16,019 bases of DNA from Propionibacteriaceae bacterium UBA6238 (lineage in GTDB: Bacteria; Actinomycetota; Actinomycetes; Propionibacteriales; Propionibacteriaceae), in NCBI GenBank assembly GCA_002441465.1, contig DJWE01000047.1, positions 551-16,569 of the forward strand, in the 5' to 3' direction. The position numbers and the translations under genes are program-made. Within the stretch, counting starts at the first letter, position 1. Every line of letters starts with the position of its first letter. Under the pieces are notes generated by a model that searched no databases, was not told where the DNA came from, and saw nothing but the letters and a program-made list of their open reading frames with translations. Shown here one piece after another: positions 1 to 6,152 of the stretch.

Positions 1-742
1 CGCAGGTGAGCTGGTCGCCGATGGCGCGCTGCACGATCGCTGCGGCCACCGCGGAGTCGACGCCCCCGGAGAGCGCGCACAGCACCCGCGCGTCCCCGAC
101 CTCGGCACGAATCCGGCGCACCTGTTCCTCGGCGATGTTGGACGACGTCCACGTGGGCCGACAACCGGCGATGTCGAGCAGGAAGTGCTCCAGCACCTCC
201 TGGCCGTGCTCGGAGTGCAGCACCTCCGGGTGCCACTGGACGCCGGCCAGTCGCCGCTCGCCGTCCTCGAAAGCAGCAACGGTGGCGCGCGGCGAGCGGG
301 CGTTCACCATGAAGCCCTCCGGCGCAGCGGTCACCTCGTCCCCGTGCGACATCCAGGACGTGAGCGAGGACGGCAGTCCGGTGAGCAGGCGTCCGGGCGC
401 GAGCACCTCCACCACGGTGCGTCCGTACTCACGCTGGCCCGTGCGCGCGACCGTGCCGCCGAGCGCCTGCGCCATCGCCATGAAGCCGTAGCAGATCCCG
501 AAGACCGGTACGCCCGCCTCGAGCAGTGCCGCGTCCAGTTGCGGGGCGCCCGGCTCGTACACCGAGCTGGGTCCGCCGGAGAGCACCACCGCCGTCGGCT
601 TGCGCGCCAGCAGCTCGGCGACCGGCAGCGTGTGCGGCACGATCTCGGAGTAGACCCGTGCCTCGCGCACCCTGCGCGCGATGAGTTGGGCGTACTGGGC
701 GCCGTAGTCGACGACCAGCACCAGATCGTGTTCGGGGCTCAT
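1..742 (-). CDS. guaA: GMP synthase (glutamine-hydrolysing), N-terminal part, cut by window edge
   Basis: GuaA aminates XMP to GMP using ATP and glutamine, the last step of GMP synthesis in the cytoplasm. About 247 of the usual roughly 520 residues lie in the window; the rest runs off the left end. The protein opens MSPEHDLVLVVDYGAQYAQL, typical of the family. The class I glutamine amidotransferase domain fills residues 8-190, with nucleophile Cys84 in GICYGF and the His171/Glu173 pair in QWHPEV. The ATP pyrophosphatase domain starts near residue 195, with its P-loop SGGVDS at 225-230. The ATG at 740-742 is the first start giving a family-like N-terminus. A -10 hexamer lies only eight bases upstream, so the mRNA is nearly leaderless. 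It is divergent from the metY operon and functionally linked to guaB further along. Confidence 0.97.
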   Translation of the reverse strand, partial: MSPEHDLVLVVDYGAQYAQLIARRVREARVYSEIVPHTLPVAELLARKPTAVVLSGGPSSVYEPGAPQLDAALLEAGVPVFGICYGFMAMAQALGGTVARTGQREYGRTVVEVLAPGRLLTGLPSSLTSWMSHGDEVTAAPEGFMVNARSPRATVAAFEDGERRLAGVQWHPEVLHSEHGQEVLEHFLLDIAGCRPTWTSSNIAEEQVRRIRAEVGDARVLCALSGGVDSAVAAAIVQRAIGDQLTC

Positions 743-750
743 GATGGGTG

Positions 751-756
751 AGTTTA
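751..756 (-). promoter_or_regulatory. -10 element of guaA
   Basis: On the minus strand this reads TAAACT, followed by eight bases and the guaA ATG. I see no convincing -35. The short distance implies a 5' UTR of zero to two bases. Confidence 0.5.
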
Positions 757-775
757 TGGGTAAGTCGCACCAACT

Positions 776-797
776 CGGCGCGATGGCCATCGCGCCG
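776..797. promoter_or_regulatory. 22-bp perfect palindrome between divergent guaA and metY promoters
   Basis: The half-site CGGCGCGATGG is followed directly by its exact reverse complement, with no spacer. It lies 20 bp upstream of the guaA -10 and 25 bp upstream of the -35 of the sulfur-operon promoter, so a protein bound here could affect either gene. A dimeric regulator operator is the simplest reading. A cruciform or chance palindrome cannot be excluded, and I recognise no known operator consensus. Confidence 0.55.
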
Positions 798-822
798 GAG
801 GCGACCGCATGGCAAGATCCGG

Positions 823-852
823 TTGACCATTCAACGGACACCCCGCTAGCCT
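823..852 (+). promoter_or_regulatory. Promoter of the Cys-uORF / metY-cysK-cysE operon
   Basis: The -35 TTGACC (823-828) and -10 TAGCCT (847-852) are separated by 18 bp, a near-consensus housekeeping sigma promoter. The -10 ends six bases before the ATG at 859, so transcription should start at that A and the first ORF on the mRNA should be leaderless. Confidence 0.75.
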
Positions 853-858
853 GCGAGC

Positions 859-930
859 ATGTCCTCGACGAGCCCCGCGACCATGTGTTGCTGCTGCGCG
901 CCGTCGATGGCCTGTTGTCGAATGCGCTGA
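859..930 (+). CDS. Leaderless Cys-rich regulatory leader peptide (uORF) of the sulfur operon
   Basis: This 23-codon ORF starts with the ATG predicted to be the transcription start. Its second half reads MCCCCAPSMACCRMR: four Cys codons in a row (886-897) and two more (913-918), six of 23 residues, plus three internal Met. Three of the six Cys codons are TGT, unusual in such GC-rich DNA. The likely role is as a sensor, not a product: ribosome progress over the Cys codons reports charged tRNA-Cys. Leaderless poly-Cys uORFs acting as cysteine-responsive attenuators are known from mycobacteria; assignment here is by analogy. An internal ATG at 883 is in frame, but promoter spacing favours 859. 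The ORF ends 128 bp before metY. Confidence 0.8.
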   Translation: MSSTSPATMCCCCAPSMACCRMR

Positions 931-1058
931 ACCACTCGCGCCCACGAAACCGACACCAGCCCGATCTGATCCCCTCGCGGATCATTCATCCATGCCCCAC
1001 GGACGGCTCTCAGGCCCGTCCGGCAACTCATACCCGCAGGACGACAACCAGGAGCACC
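911..1058 (+). promoter_or_regulatory. Structured leader sequestering the metY ribosome binding site (putative Cys attenuator)
   Basis: The uORF segment CCTGTTGTCG (911-920), which contains the last two Cys codons, is complementary to CGACAACCAGG (1042-1052) over 10 bp with one bulged C. That target includes part of the metY Shine-Dalgarno AGGAG (1050-1054). Two local hairpins lie between: GATCC/GGATC (968-972 with 979-983) and CGGACGG/CCGTCCG (1000-1006 with 1016-1022). The second competes with CGTCC (1017-1021) pairing to GGACG (1039-1043), which overlaps the SD-masking helix. No U-tract follows any stem, so control is more likely translational or Rho-linked than by an intrinsic terminator. 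No known SAM-riboswitch core was recognised. Confidence 0.55.
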
Positions 1059-2342
1059 ATGTCTCAGCATCCCGAAACCCTTACCGTTCACGCCGGCCAG
1101 GAGGAGGCCGATCCGGCCACCCACTCGCGCGCGGTGCCGATCTACCAGACCACCAGCTACGTCTTCGATGACACCCAGCACGCCGCCGACCTGTTCGCCC
1201 TCAAGGTGCCGGGCAACATCTACACCCGGATCATGAACCCGACCCAGAGCGTGTTCGAGGTCCGGGTGAACGCTTTGGAAGGCGGCGTCGGAGCCCTGGC
1301 CACGGCGTCCGGGTCTGCGGCGATCACCTACGCCGTGCTCAACCTCACCTACGCCGGCGACAACATCGTCGCGCTGTCCACCCTGTACGGCGGCACCTAC
1401 GCCCTGTTCGCCCACACGCTCGCCCAGTACGGCATCGAGGCCCGCTTCGTCGACCCGGAGAAGCCGGAGGATCTCGCCCAGTACGTCGACGACAAGACCA
1501 AGTTGGTCTTCGGCGAATCCATCGGCAATCCCGCGATCAACGTGGTCGACCTGGACGCCTGGTCGGCCGCCGCCCACGCGCTCGGGTTGCCGTTCATCGT
1601 CGACAACACCGTGCCCACGCCCCTGCTGGCGCATGTGTTCGACCACGGGGTCGACGTCGCCGTCCACTCGGCCACCAAGTACATCGGCGGCCACGGAACC
1701 TCGATCGGCGGCGTGATCGTCGATTCCGGCAACTTCGACTGGACCGCGCACGCCGAGCGCTTCCCCGGCCTCACCGGTCCGGATCCGGCCTACCACGGCG
1801 TGGTCTGGACCGACGCCGTCGGCCCGGCGGCCTTCATCATTCGGGCTCGCACCGTGCTGCTGCGCAACACGGGCGCCGCGATCTCCCCGTTCAACTCCTG
1901 GCAGCTGCTGCAAGGCCTGGAAACCCTGCACCTGCGGATCGAGCGGCACTCGCAGAACGCGCTCGCGGTTGCGAAGTACCTTGAAGGACACGACAAGGTC
2001 GCCTGGGTGAACTACCCGGGCCTGGAGTCGTCTCCGTCGAAGGCGATCGCGGACCGGGTGTTCACCGGACGCGGCTACGGTGGCATCCTCGCCTTCGGGC
2101 TGAAAGCGGGCCGCGAGGCCGGCTCGACCTTCATCGAAGCCCTGCAATTGTTCTCCCACCTGGCCAACATCGGGGACGCCAAATCTCTGGCCATCCACAA
2201 CGCGACGACGACACACTCTCAGTTGACCGAGGACGAACTGGTGGCCGCCGGCGTCGCTCCTGAGATGGTTCGACTGAGCGTGGGGATCGAACACATCGAC
2301 GACATCATCGCCGACCTGGACCAAGCGCTGGCCCAGCTCTGA
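1059..2342 (+). CDS. metY: O-acetylhomoserine aminocarboxypropyltransferase (O-acetylhomoserine sulfhydrylase)
   Basis: A PLP enzyme of the Cys/Met metabolism family that condenses O-acetylhomoserine with sulfide to homocysteine, the direct sulfhydrylation route to methionine. It is 427 residues long, normal for MetY. The N-terminus (TLTVHAGQ, PIYQTTSYVF) is family-typical. The PLP-binding Lys207 sits in SATKYIGGHG, with the Tyr/Arg phosphate-binding motif near YTRIMNPTQ (residues 55-63). The start at 1059 has an AGGAG four bases upstream; the same frame is open back to about 741, but that stretch covers the promoter and leader. It is first structural gene of an operon with cysK (31 bp gap) and cysE. 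The Cys-rich uORF suggests control by cysteine rather than only methionine. An O-acetylserine substrate cannot be excluded from sequence. Confidence 0.93.
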   Translation: MSQHPETLTVHAGQEEADPATHSRAVPIYQTTSYVFDDTQHAADLFALKVPGNIYTRIMNPTQSVFEVRVNALEGGVGALATASGSAAITYAVLNLTYAGDNIVALSTLYGGTYALFAHTLAQYGIEARFVDPEKPEDLAQYVDDKTKLVFGESIGNPAINVVDLDAWSAAAHALGLPFIVDNTVPTPLLAHVFDHGVDVAVHSATKYIGGHGTSIGGVIVDSGNFDWTAHAERFPGLTGPDPAYHGVVWTDAVGPAAFIIRARTVLLRNTGAAISPFNSWQLLQGLETLHLRIERHSQNALAVAKYLEGHDKVAWVNYPGLESSPSKAIADRVFTGRGYGGILAFGLKAGREAGSTFIEALQLFSHLANIGDAKSLAIHNATTTHSQLTEDELVAAGVAPEMVRLSVGIEHIDDIIADLDQALAQL

Positions 2343-2373
2343 GCCACAGACCACCAAGAAAGGACATCCGAAC

Positions 2374-3306
2374 ATGACCTACTACCAGGACGCGACCAAG
2401 CTGATCGGCCGAACTCCGCTGGTGAAGATCAACCGGCTCTACCAGGATTCGCAGGCGATCGTGCTGGCGAAGCTCGAGTTCTACAACCCGGCCAACTCGG
2501 TCAAGGACCGGATCGGCGTGGCCATCGTGGACGCGGCCGAGGCGTCCGGCGCGCTCAAACCGGGTGGCACCATCGTCGAAGGCACCTCCGGCAACACCGG
2601 CATCGCACTCGCCTTCGTCGGCGCGGCGCGCGGCTACAAGGTGATCTTGACCATGCCCGAGACGATGAGCAAGGAGCGCCGCGCCCTGCTGCGCGCGTTC
2701 GGTGCCGAGCTCGTCCTCACCCCCGGTTCGGAGGGCATGAAGGGCGCGGTCAGCCGGGCCGAGCAGATCGCCGACCAGACCCCGGGAGCGATCCTGGCCC
2801 GCCAGTTCGCCAACCCGGCCAACCCCGACATCCACCGCAAGACCACTGCGCTGGAGATCTGGGCCGACACCGAGGGCAAGGTGGACTACGTGGTGGCCGG
2901 TGTCGGCACCGGTGGCACGATCACCGGCGTCGGGCAGGTGCTCAAGCAGCACAAGCCCAGCGTGAAGATCGTCGCCGTCGAGCCCGCCGAGTCGCCGTTG
3001 CTGTCGGGCGGCCAGCCGGGGCCCCACAAGATCCAGGGCATCGGCGCCAACTTCATCCCGGAGATCCTCGACCGCTCGGTCATCGACGAGGTCCTGACCG
3101 TGACCTCGGACGACGCCGTGGCCACGGCCCGCCAGGCGGCCCGCGTCGAGGGCCTGCTGGTCGGCATCTCCTCCGGGGCCGCGCTGAAGGCCGCCGGGGA
3201 GGTCGCGGCGCGCCCGGAGAACGCCGGCAAGACGATCGTCGTGATCATCCCGTCGTTCGGCGAGAGGTACTTGTCCACGGTGCTCTACGCCGATCTACTG
3301 GACTAG
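2374..3306 (+). CDS. cysK: Cysteine synthase A (O-acetylserine sulfhydrylase)
   Basis: CysK replaces the acetate of O-acetylserine with sulfide to make cysteine, using PLP in the cytoplasm. The 310-residue length is normal. The PLP Lys44 is in NPANSVKDR; TSGNTG (71-76) is the substrate-binding loop; GTGGTITG (178-185) holds the cofactor phosphate; ISSGAA (265-270) contains the Ser facing the pyridine nitrogen. The C-terminus GERYLSTVLYADLLD is typical of CysK proper and argues against cystathionine beta-synthase. AGAAAGGA at 2357-2364 is a good ribosome binding site. Its stop TAG shares its last base with the GTG start of cysE, so the two are probably translationally coupled, fitting their consecutive reactions. 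Confidence 0.96.
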   Translation: MTYYQDATKLIGRTPLVKINRLYQDSQAIVLAKLEFYNPANSVKDRIGVAIVDAAEASGALKPGGTIVEGTSGNTGIALAFVGAARGYKVILTMPETMSKERRALLRAFGAELVLTPGSEGMKGAVSRAEQIADQTPGAILARQFANPANPDIHRKTTALEIWADTEGKVDYVVAGVGTGGTITGVGQVLKQHKPSVKIVAVEPAESPLLSGGQPGPHKIQGIGANFIPEILDRSVIDEVLTVTSDDAVATARQAARVEGLLVGISSGAALKAAGEVAARPENAGKTIVVIIPSFGERYLSTVLYADLLD

Positions 3307-3860
3307 TGCAAGCGAACCTGTCCCGGCGCGCGTGGGCGCGTATCCAGGAGGATCTCGACACCGCGATGCGGGAGGATCCAGCTGCGACGTCCCGGGTGCT
3401 GGTGGCGCTCACCTACCCGGGCATCCATGCGGTCTGGATCCATCGGCTGTGCCACCGGATGTGGACGTCGAACCCGGCCCTGCGGCCGCTGGCGAGGATC
3501 TTCTCGCAGTGGTCGCGGGGGCTCACCGGCATCGAGATCCACCCCGGCGCGGTGATCGGGCGCCGGTTCTTCATCGACCACGGCATGGGTGTGGTGATCG
3601 GGGAGACCGCAGAGATCGGCAACGACGTCCTGATGTACCACCAGGTCACCCTCGGTGGCCGCAGCCGGGGCAGGTTCAAGCGACACCCCACGATCGGCAA
3701 CAACGTGCTGCTCGGCGCCGGCGCCAAGATCATCGGCCCGATCACCATCGGGGACGGCACCAAGATCGGAGCCAATGCGCTGGTGGTGAAGGACGTGCCG
3801 CCAGGTTCGGTGGTGACCGGCATCCCGGCGAACACCACCCCGGGTGACGTGATCGCCTGA
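3306..3860 (+). CDS. cysE: Serine O-acetyltransferase
   Basis: CysE acetylates serine with acetyl-CoA to give O-acetylserine, the CysK substrate. The 184-residue protein is the short type without the long N-terminal extension of the E. coli enzyme. A helical N-terminal part (residues 1-70, with YPGIHAVWIHRLCHRMW) leads into left-handed beta-helix hexapeptide repeats (about 75-175). The catalytic Asp91-His92 pair lies in DHGMGVVIGETA. The GTG start overlaps the cysK stop as TAGTG and I see no strong own SD, so translation depends on cysK. The tail ends GDVIA: many CysE proteins end in Ile, which inserts into the CysK active site, but here Ile is penultimate, so cysteine-synthase complex formation may be altered. 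Confidence 0.95.
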   Translation: MQANLSRRAWARIQEDLDTAMREDPAATSRVLVALTYPGIHAVWIHRLCHRMWTSNPALRPLARIFSQWSRGLTGIEIHPGAVIGRRFFIDHGMGVVIGETAEIGNDVLMYHQVTLGGRSRGRFKRHPTIGNNVLLGAGAKIIGPITIGDGTKIGANALVVKDVPPGSVVTGIPANTTPGDVIA

Positions 3861-3951
3861 CCGGCACCGGCATCGGCATCACCGGCCGGAGGCCCGCGAC
3901 GGCCCGGAGGCGAAATCCGTCCCACCTGGTCCGCAGGAGCTCCGGCGCACC

Positions 3952-3957
3952 TAGAGT
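3952..3957 (+). promoter_or_regulatory. -10 element, leaderless small membrane protein gene
   Basis: TAGAGT, followed by exactly six bases and the GTG start at 3964. No SD is present and no clear -35 was seen. Confidence 0.55.
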
Positions 3958-3963
3958 GGCGAC

Positions 3964-4242
3964 GTGAGCCCGATGTCGAACGACTCGAATCCCGTCACAG
4001 CCGCACCGGAAGCGACGCTGGGCATCGCCGGTCTCGCCATGGGCCTGCTGGCAGGTTTCGTCCAGCCCCTCTATGCCGGTATCGCTGGAGGCGTCGGACT
4101 CGCGCTCGCGATCGTCTTCCGGCTGCTGCCCGGCAGGCCGGTGTTCCGGGTGCTCGTGCGACTGGGCATCGGTCTGGTCATCGGTGCGGTCTTCTTCTTC
4201 GGATTGTCGGCCACCGGATTGGTACCGACCGGCCACCGCTGA
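3964..4242 (+). CDS. Small integral membrane protein of unknown function
   Basis: I do not recognise a family. The 92-residue product has a polar N-terminus (about 16 residues) and two hydrophobic stretches. Residues about 18-52 are Gly/Ala/Leu rich and long enough for one or two helices, and about 66-86 (LGIGLVIGAVFFFGL) forms another. The loop between them (FRLLPGRPVFRVLVR) is rich in Arg, which suggests it faces the cytoplasm. The GTG start is chosen because it lies six bases after a TAGAGT hexamer with no SD; ATG four codons downstream is an alternative. It sits 103 bp after cysE with its own promoter, and 41 bp before the chorismate mutase gene, which also has its own -10. Confidence 0.75.
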   Translation: MSPMSNDSNPVTAAPEATLGIAGLAMGLLAGFVQPLYAGIAGGVGLALAIVFRLLPGRPVFRVLVRLGIGLVIGAVFFFGLSATGLVPTGHR

Positions 4243-4271
4243 GTATCCGGGCGGGCGGGGCCCAGCCCGGT

Positions 4272-4277
4272 TAGGCT
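4272..4277 (+). promoter_or_regulatory. -10 element, leaderless chorismate mutase gene
   Basis: TAGGCT, six bases before the GTG at 4284. An in-frame GTG at 4278 would abut the hexamer, so the promoter decides for 4284. Confidence 0.55.
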
Positions 4278-4283
4278 GTGCGC

Positions 4284-4568
4284 GTGCAGAGCGACCCCGA
4301 ACTCGAGCGCCTCCGCGGCTCCATCGACAACCTGGACGCCGCGATCATCTGCCTGCTCGCCGAGCGGTTCAAGGTCACCCAGCAGGTCGGGGTGCTCAAG
4401 CGCACCAAAGGGCTCGCTCCCGCCGACCCCGAACGCGAGGATCAGCAGATCGCGCGACTGCGTCGCCTCGCCGAGCAGGCCAATCTCGACCCGGAGTTCG
4501 CCGAGAAGTGGCTCAACTTCGTCGTCGCCGAGGTGGTCCGGCATCACGAGGCGATCGCCGCGGAGTGA
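4284..4568 (+). CDS. Chorismate mutase, AroQ type, high-GC Gram-positive monofunctional form
   Basis: This all-helical enzyme rearranges chorismate to prephenate, the branch point to phenylalanine and tyrosine. The 94-residue protein has the family's layout: LERLRGSIDNLDAAIICLLAERFKV for helix 1 with its active-site Arg and Glu/Asp pattern, then VGVLKRTKGLAPADPERE with the conserved Lys, and a C-terminal helix FAEKWLNFVVAEVVRHH. Length and sequence match the short single-domain form found beside guaA in actinobacteria. No signal peptide is present, so it is cytoplasmic, unlike secreted AroQ-gamma enzymes. It is convergent with the MATE gene and separated from its end by only 23 bp. The start at 4284 follows from the -10 spacing. 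Confidence 0.9.
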   Translation: MQSDPELERLRGSIDNLDAAIICLLAERFKVTQQVGVLKRTKGLAPADPEREDQQIARLRRLAEQANLDPEFAEKWLNFVVAEVVRHHEAIAAE

Positions 4569-4591
4569 ACCCGCCGGACCCGGCGCCCGCC

Positions 4592-5932
4592 TCAACGTTC
4601 CGCACCGGTGACCAGCCACGCGTCCGTGCGGACGCGGTGTCGTAGGAAGCCCCATCGGATGCCCATGAACACCATGGACACCGCCCACAGCGCCGCGACC
4701 GCCACTGAATCGCCGAGCCGGGCCAACGCCTCCGACTGCCATCGGACGGCGAGCACGAACGGCAGGTAGAGCGCGAGGGTGGCCGCCATCGCCGCAGCCA
4801 GCCACCGCCCGTCGCCGGCGCCGATGAGGACTCCATCCACCACGAACACCAACCCGGACAACCATCCGGTCGCACCGATCACCACCAACGCCGCAGCGAG
4901 CGCATCCTGCACCGCTGCGTCGGTGGTGAACAACGGCGGCAGCACCCGGCAACCGGCGGCCAGGGCCAGGCCGAGCACGAGCCCGGACCACGCGCCCCAC
5001 CGGATCATGGTGGTCGTGGCCGCGCGCACCGCGAGCGGATCACCCGCGCCGAGCGCCTTGCCGGTGAGCGCCTGCGCAGCGATCGCGAGAGCGTCCAGGG
5101 CGAACGCCTGGAATGTCCAGATCGTGCTCGCCACCTGATGGGCGGCGAGGGGGACGTCGCCGAGGCCGGCGGCCACCCAGGTCGTGACCAGCAGGATCGC
5201 GCGCAGCGCCAGCGTCCGGACCAACAACGGCGCCCCGGCGACCGCCGCGCGCAGCACCCGCATCGGTTCGGGACGCAGCGGCGCCTGCCGTCGGAGCGCC
5301 CGCCGCACCACGACGGTCACCAAGCCCAGCGCCATCGCGGTCTGCGCGATCACGGTTCCCCACGCCGAACCGGCGATCCCCCAGCCCAGGCCGAGCACGA
5401 ACCACAGGTTGAGTCCGAGATTGGCGCCGAAACCGAGCACGGACGCGACCAGTGGCGTCCGAGTGTCCTGCAGGCCGCGCAAGGCCCCGGTCGCGGCGAG
5501 CACCACCAACATCGCGGGGATACTCGCGGCCGAGATGCCCAGATAGATCGCGGCCTGACCGGTCACCTCCGCCGACGCGCCGAACAGGCCGCACAAAGGC
5601 GCCGCGCCGAGCCCCACCACGACGGCCGACACCACGCCGAGACCGAGCCCGAGCCAGATCCCGTCCAGCCCGGAGGCGAGCGCGGCCCGCGCATGGCCCG
5701 CGCCTACCTGTCGCGCCACGATCGAGGTGGTGCCGTAGGCGAGGAAGACGAAGAGCCCCGACGCGGTGATCAAAATCGCGCCGGCCACGCCGAGACCGGC
5801 CAGCGGCGCCGTCCCGAGGTGGCCGACGATCGCGGTGTCGGCAAGCAGGAACAGGGGCTCGGCCACCAGGGCGAGAAACGCGGGAATTGCCAGCGCAAGA
5901 ATCTCCCGGCTCTCGCTGTTCGGCCTGCCCAC
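4592..5932 (-). CDS. MATE family multidrug/metabolite exporter (DinF-like)
   Basis: A 446-residue inner-membrane secondary transporter that by family precedent exports cationic or other small molecules in exchange for H+ or Na+. Around twelve hydrophobic segments in two homologous halves are visible. The N-terminal helix carries the family signature EPLFLLADTAIVGHLG (residues 25-40), and the equivalent motif of the second half is LAAHQVASTIWTFQAFALDALAIAAQA. Substrate cannot be read from sequence. The GTG start at 5930-5932 lies six bases after a TAGCGT -10 on the minus strand and has no SD, so the mRNA is probably leaderless. It is divergent from the mannosyltransferase gene with 220 bp between them and convergent with chorismate mutase. 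Confidence 0.92.
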   Translation of the reverse strand: MGRPNSESREILALAIPAFLALVAEPLFLLADTAIVGHLGTAPLAGLGVAGAILITASGLFVFLAYGTTSIVARQVGAGHARAALASGLDGIWLGLGLGVVSAVVVGLGAAPLCGLFGASAEVTGQAAIYLGISAASIPAMLVVLAATGALRGLQDTRTPLVASVLGFGANLGLNLWFVLGLGWGIAGSAWGTVIAQTAMALGLVTVVVRRALRRQAPLRPEPMRVLRAAVAGAPLLVRTLALRAILLVTTWVAAGLGDVPLAAHQVASTIWTFQAFALDALAIAAQALTGKALGAGDPLAVRAATTTMIRWGAWSGLVLGLALAAGCRVLPPLFTTDAAVQDALAAALVVIGATGWLSGLVFVVDGVLIGAGDGRWLAAAMAATLALYLPFVLAVRWQSEALARLGDSVAVAALWAVSMVFMGIRWGFLRHRVRTDAWLVTGAER

Positions 5933-5938
5933 CGCGTC

Positions 5939-5944
5939 ACGCTA
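5939..5944 (-). promoter_or_regulatory. -10 element of the MATE gene
   Basis: On the minus strand TAGCGT, then GACGCG, then the GTG start. It is the same hexamer type and spacing as the other leaderless genes in the window. Confidence 0.5.
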
Positions 5945-5994
5945 TCTCGTCACGGGACGGGTACAGCGCGGTTCGCGTGGACGGCCGGGATTCT

Positions 5995-6070
5995 GGGACA
6001 TTTCTGCCGCCCGTCGCCCGGGATCAGTCGCCGCGATCGCGTCAGGGGCGCTCCGCGGCAGTTTTGTCCC
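5995..6070. repeat. Interrupted inverted repeat in the MATE / mannosyltransferase divergent region
   Basis: The 16-nt arms 5995-6010 and 6055-6070 are inverted copies matching at 13 of 16 positions: GGGACA, three mismatched A/T bases, then CTGCCGC. They are 44 bp apart. They could be two binding sites for one regulator serving both divergent genes, or a long stem. No named consensus was recognised. Confidence 0.4.
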
Positions 6071-6112
6071 ATTCCGAGTCTGCCCGGCAGCGGCTGCGCG
6101 ATGACCCGGTTC

Positions 6113-6118
6113 TACACT
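6113..6118 (+). promoter_or_regulatory. -10 element of the mannosyltransferase gene
   Basis: TACACT, predicting a start of transcription near 6125 and a 5' UTR of about 28 bases that contains the AGGAG at 6142-6146. The -35 is not convincing. Confidence 0.45.
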
Positions 6119-6152
6119 GGGGGCCGATTCCATTCCCGCGCAGGAGCCCACC

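Noticed and set aside
741..1058. N-terminal extension of MetY in the same frame
   Set aside because: The family start is at 1059 with an SD. The extension would cover the promoter, the uORF and the leader, and its sequence is not MetY-like.
968..1058. SAM-I or SAM-IV riboswitch upstream of metY
   Set aside because: Only a GGCAAC string resembles these riboswitches; the conserved core and pseudoknot partners were not found, and the Cys uORF explains the leader better.
992..1170. Second upstream ORF (ATG at 992) overlapping the start of metY out of frame
   Set aside because: It has no SD and no promoter spacing, and it lies mostly inside metY in another frame, so nothing supports it over chance.
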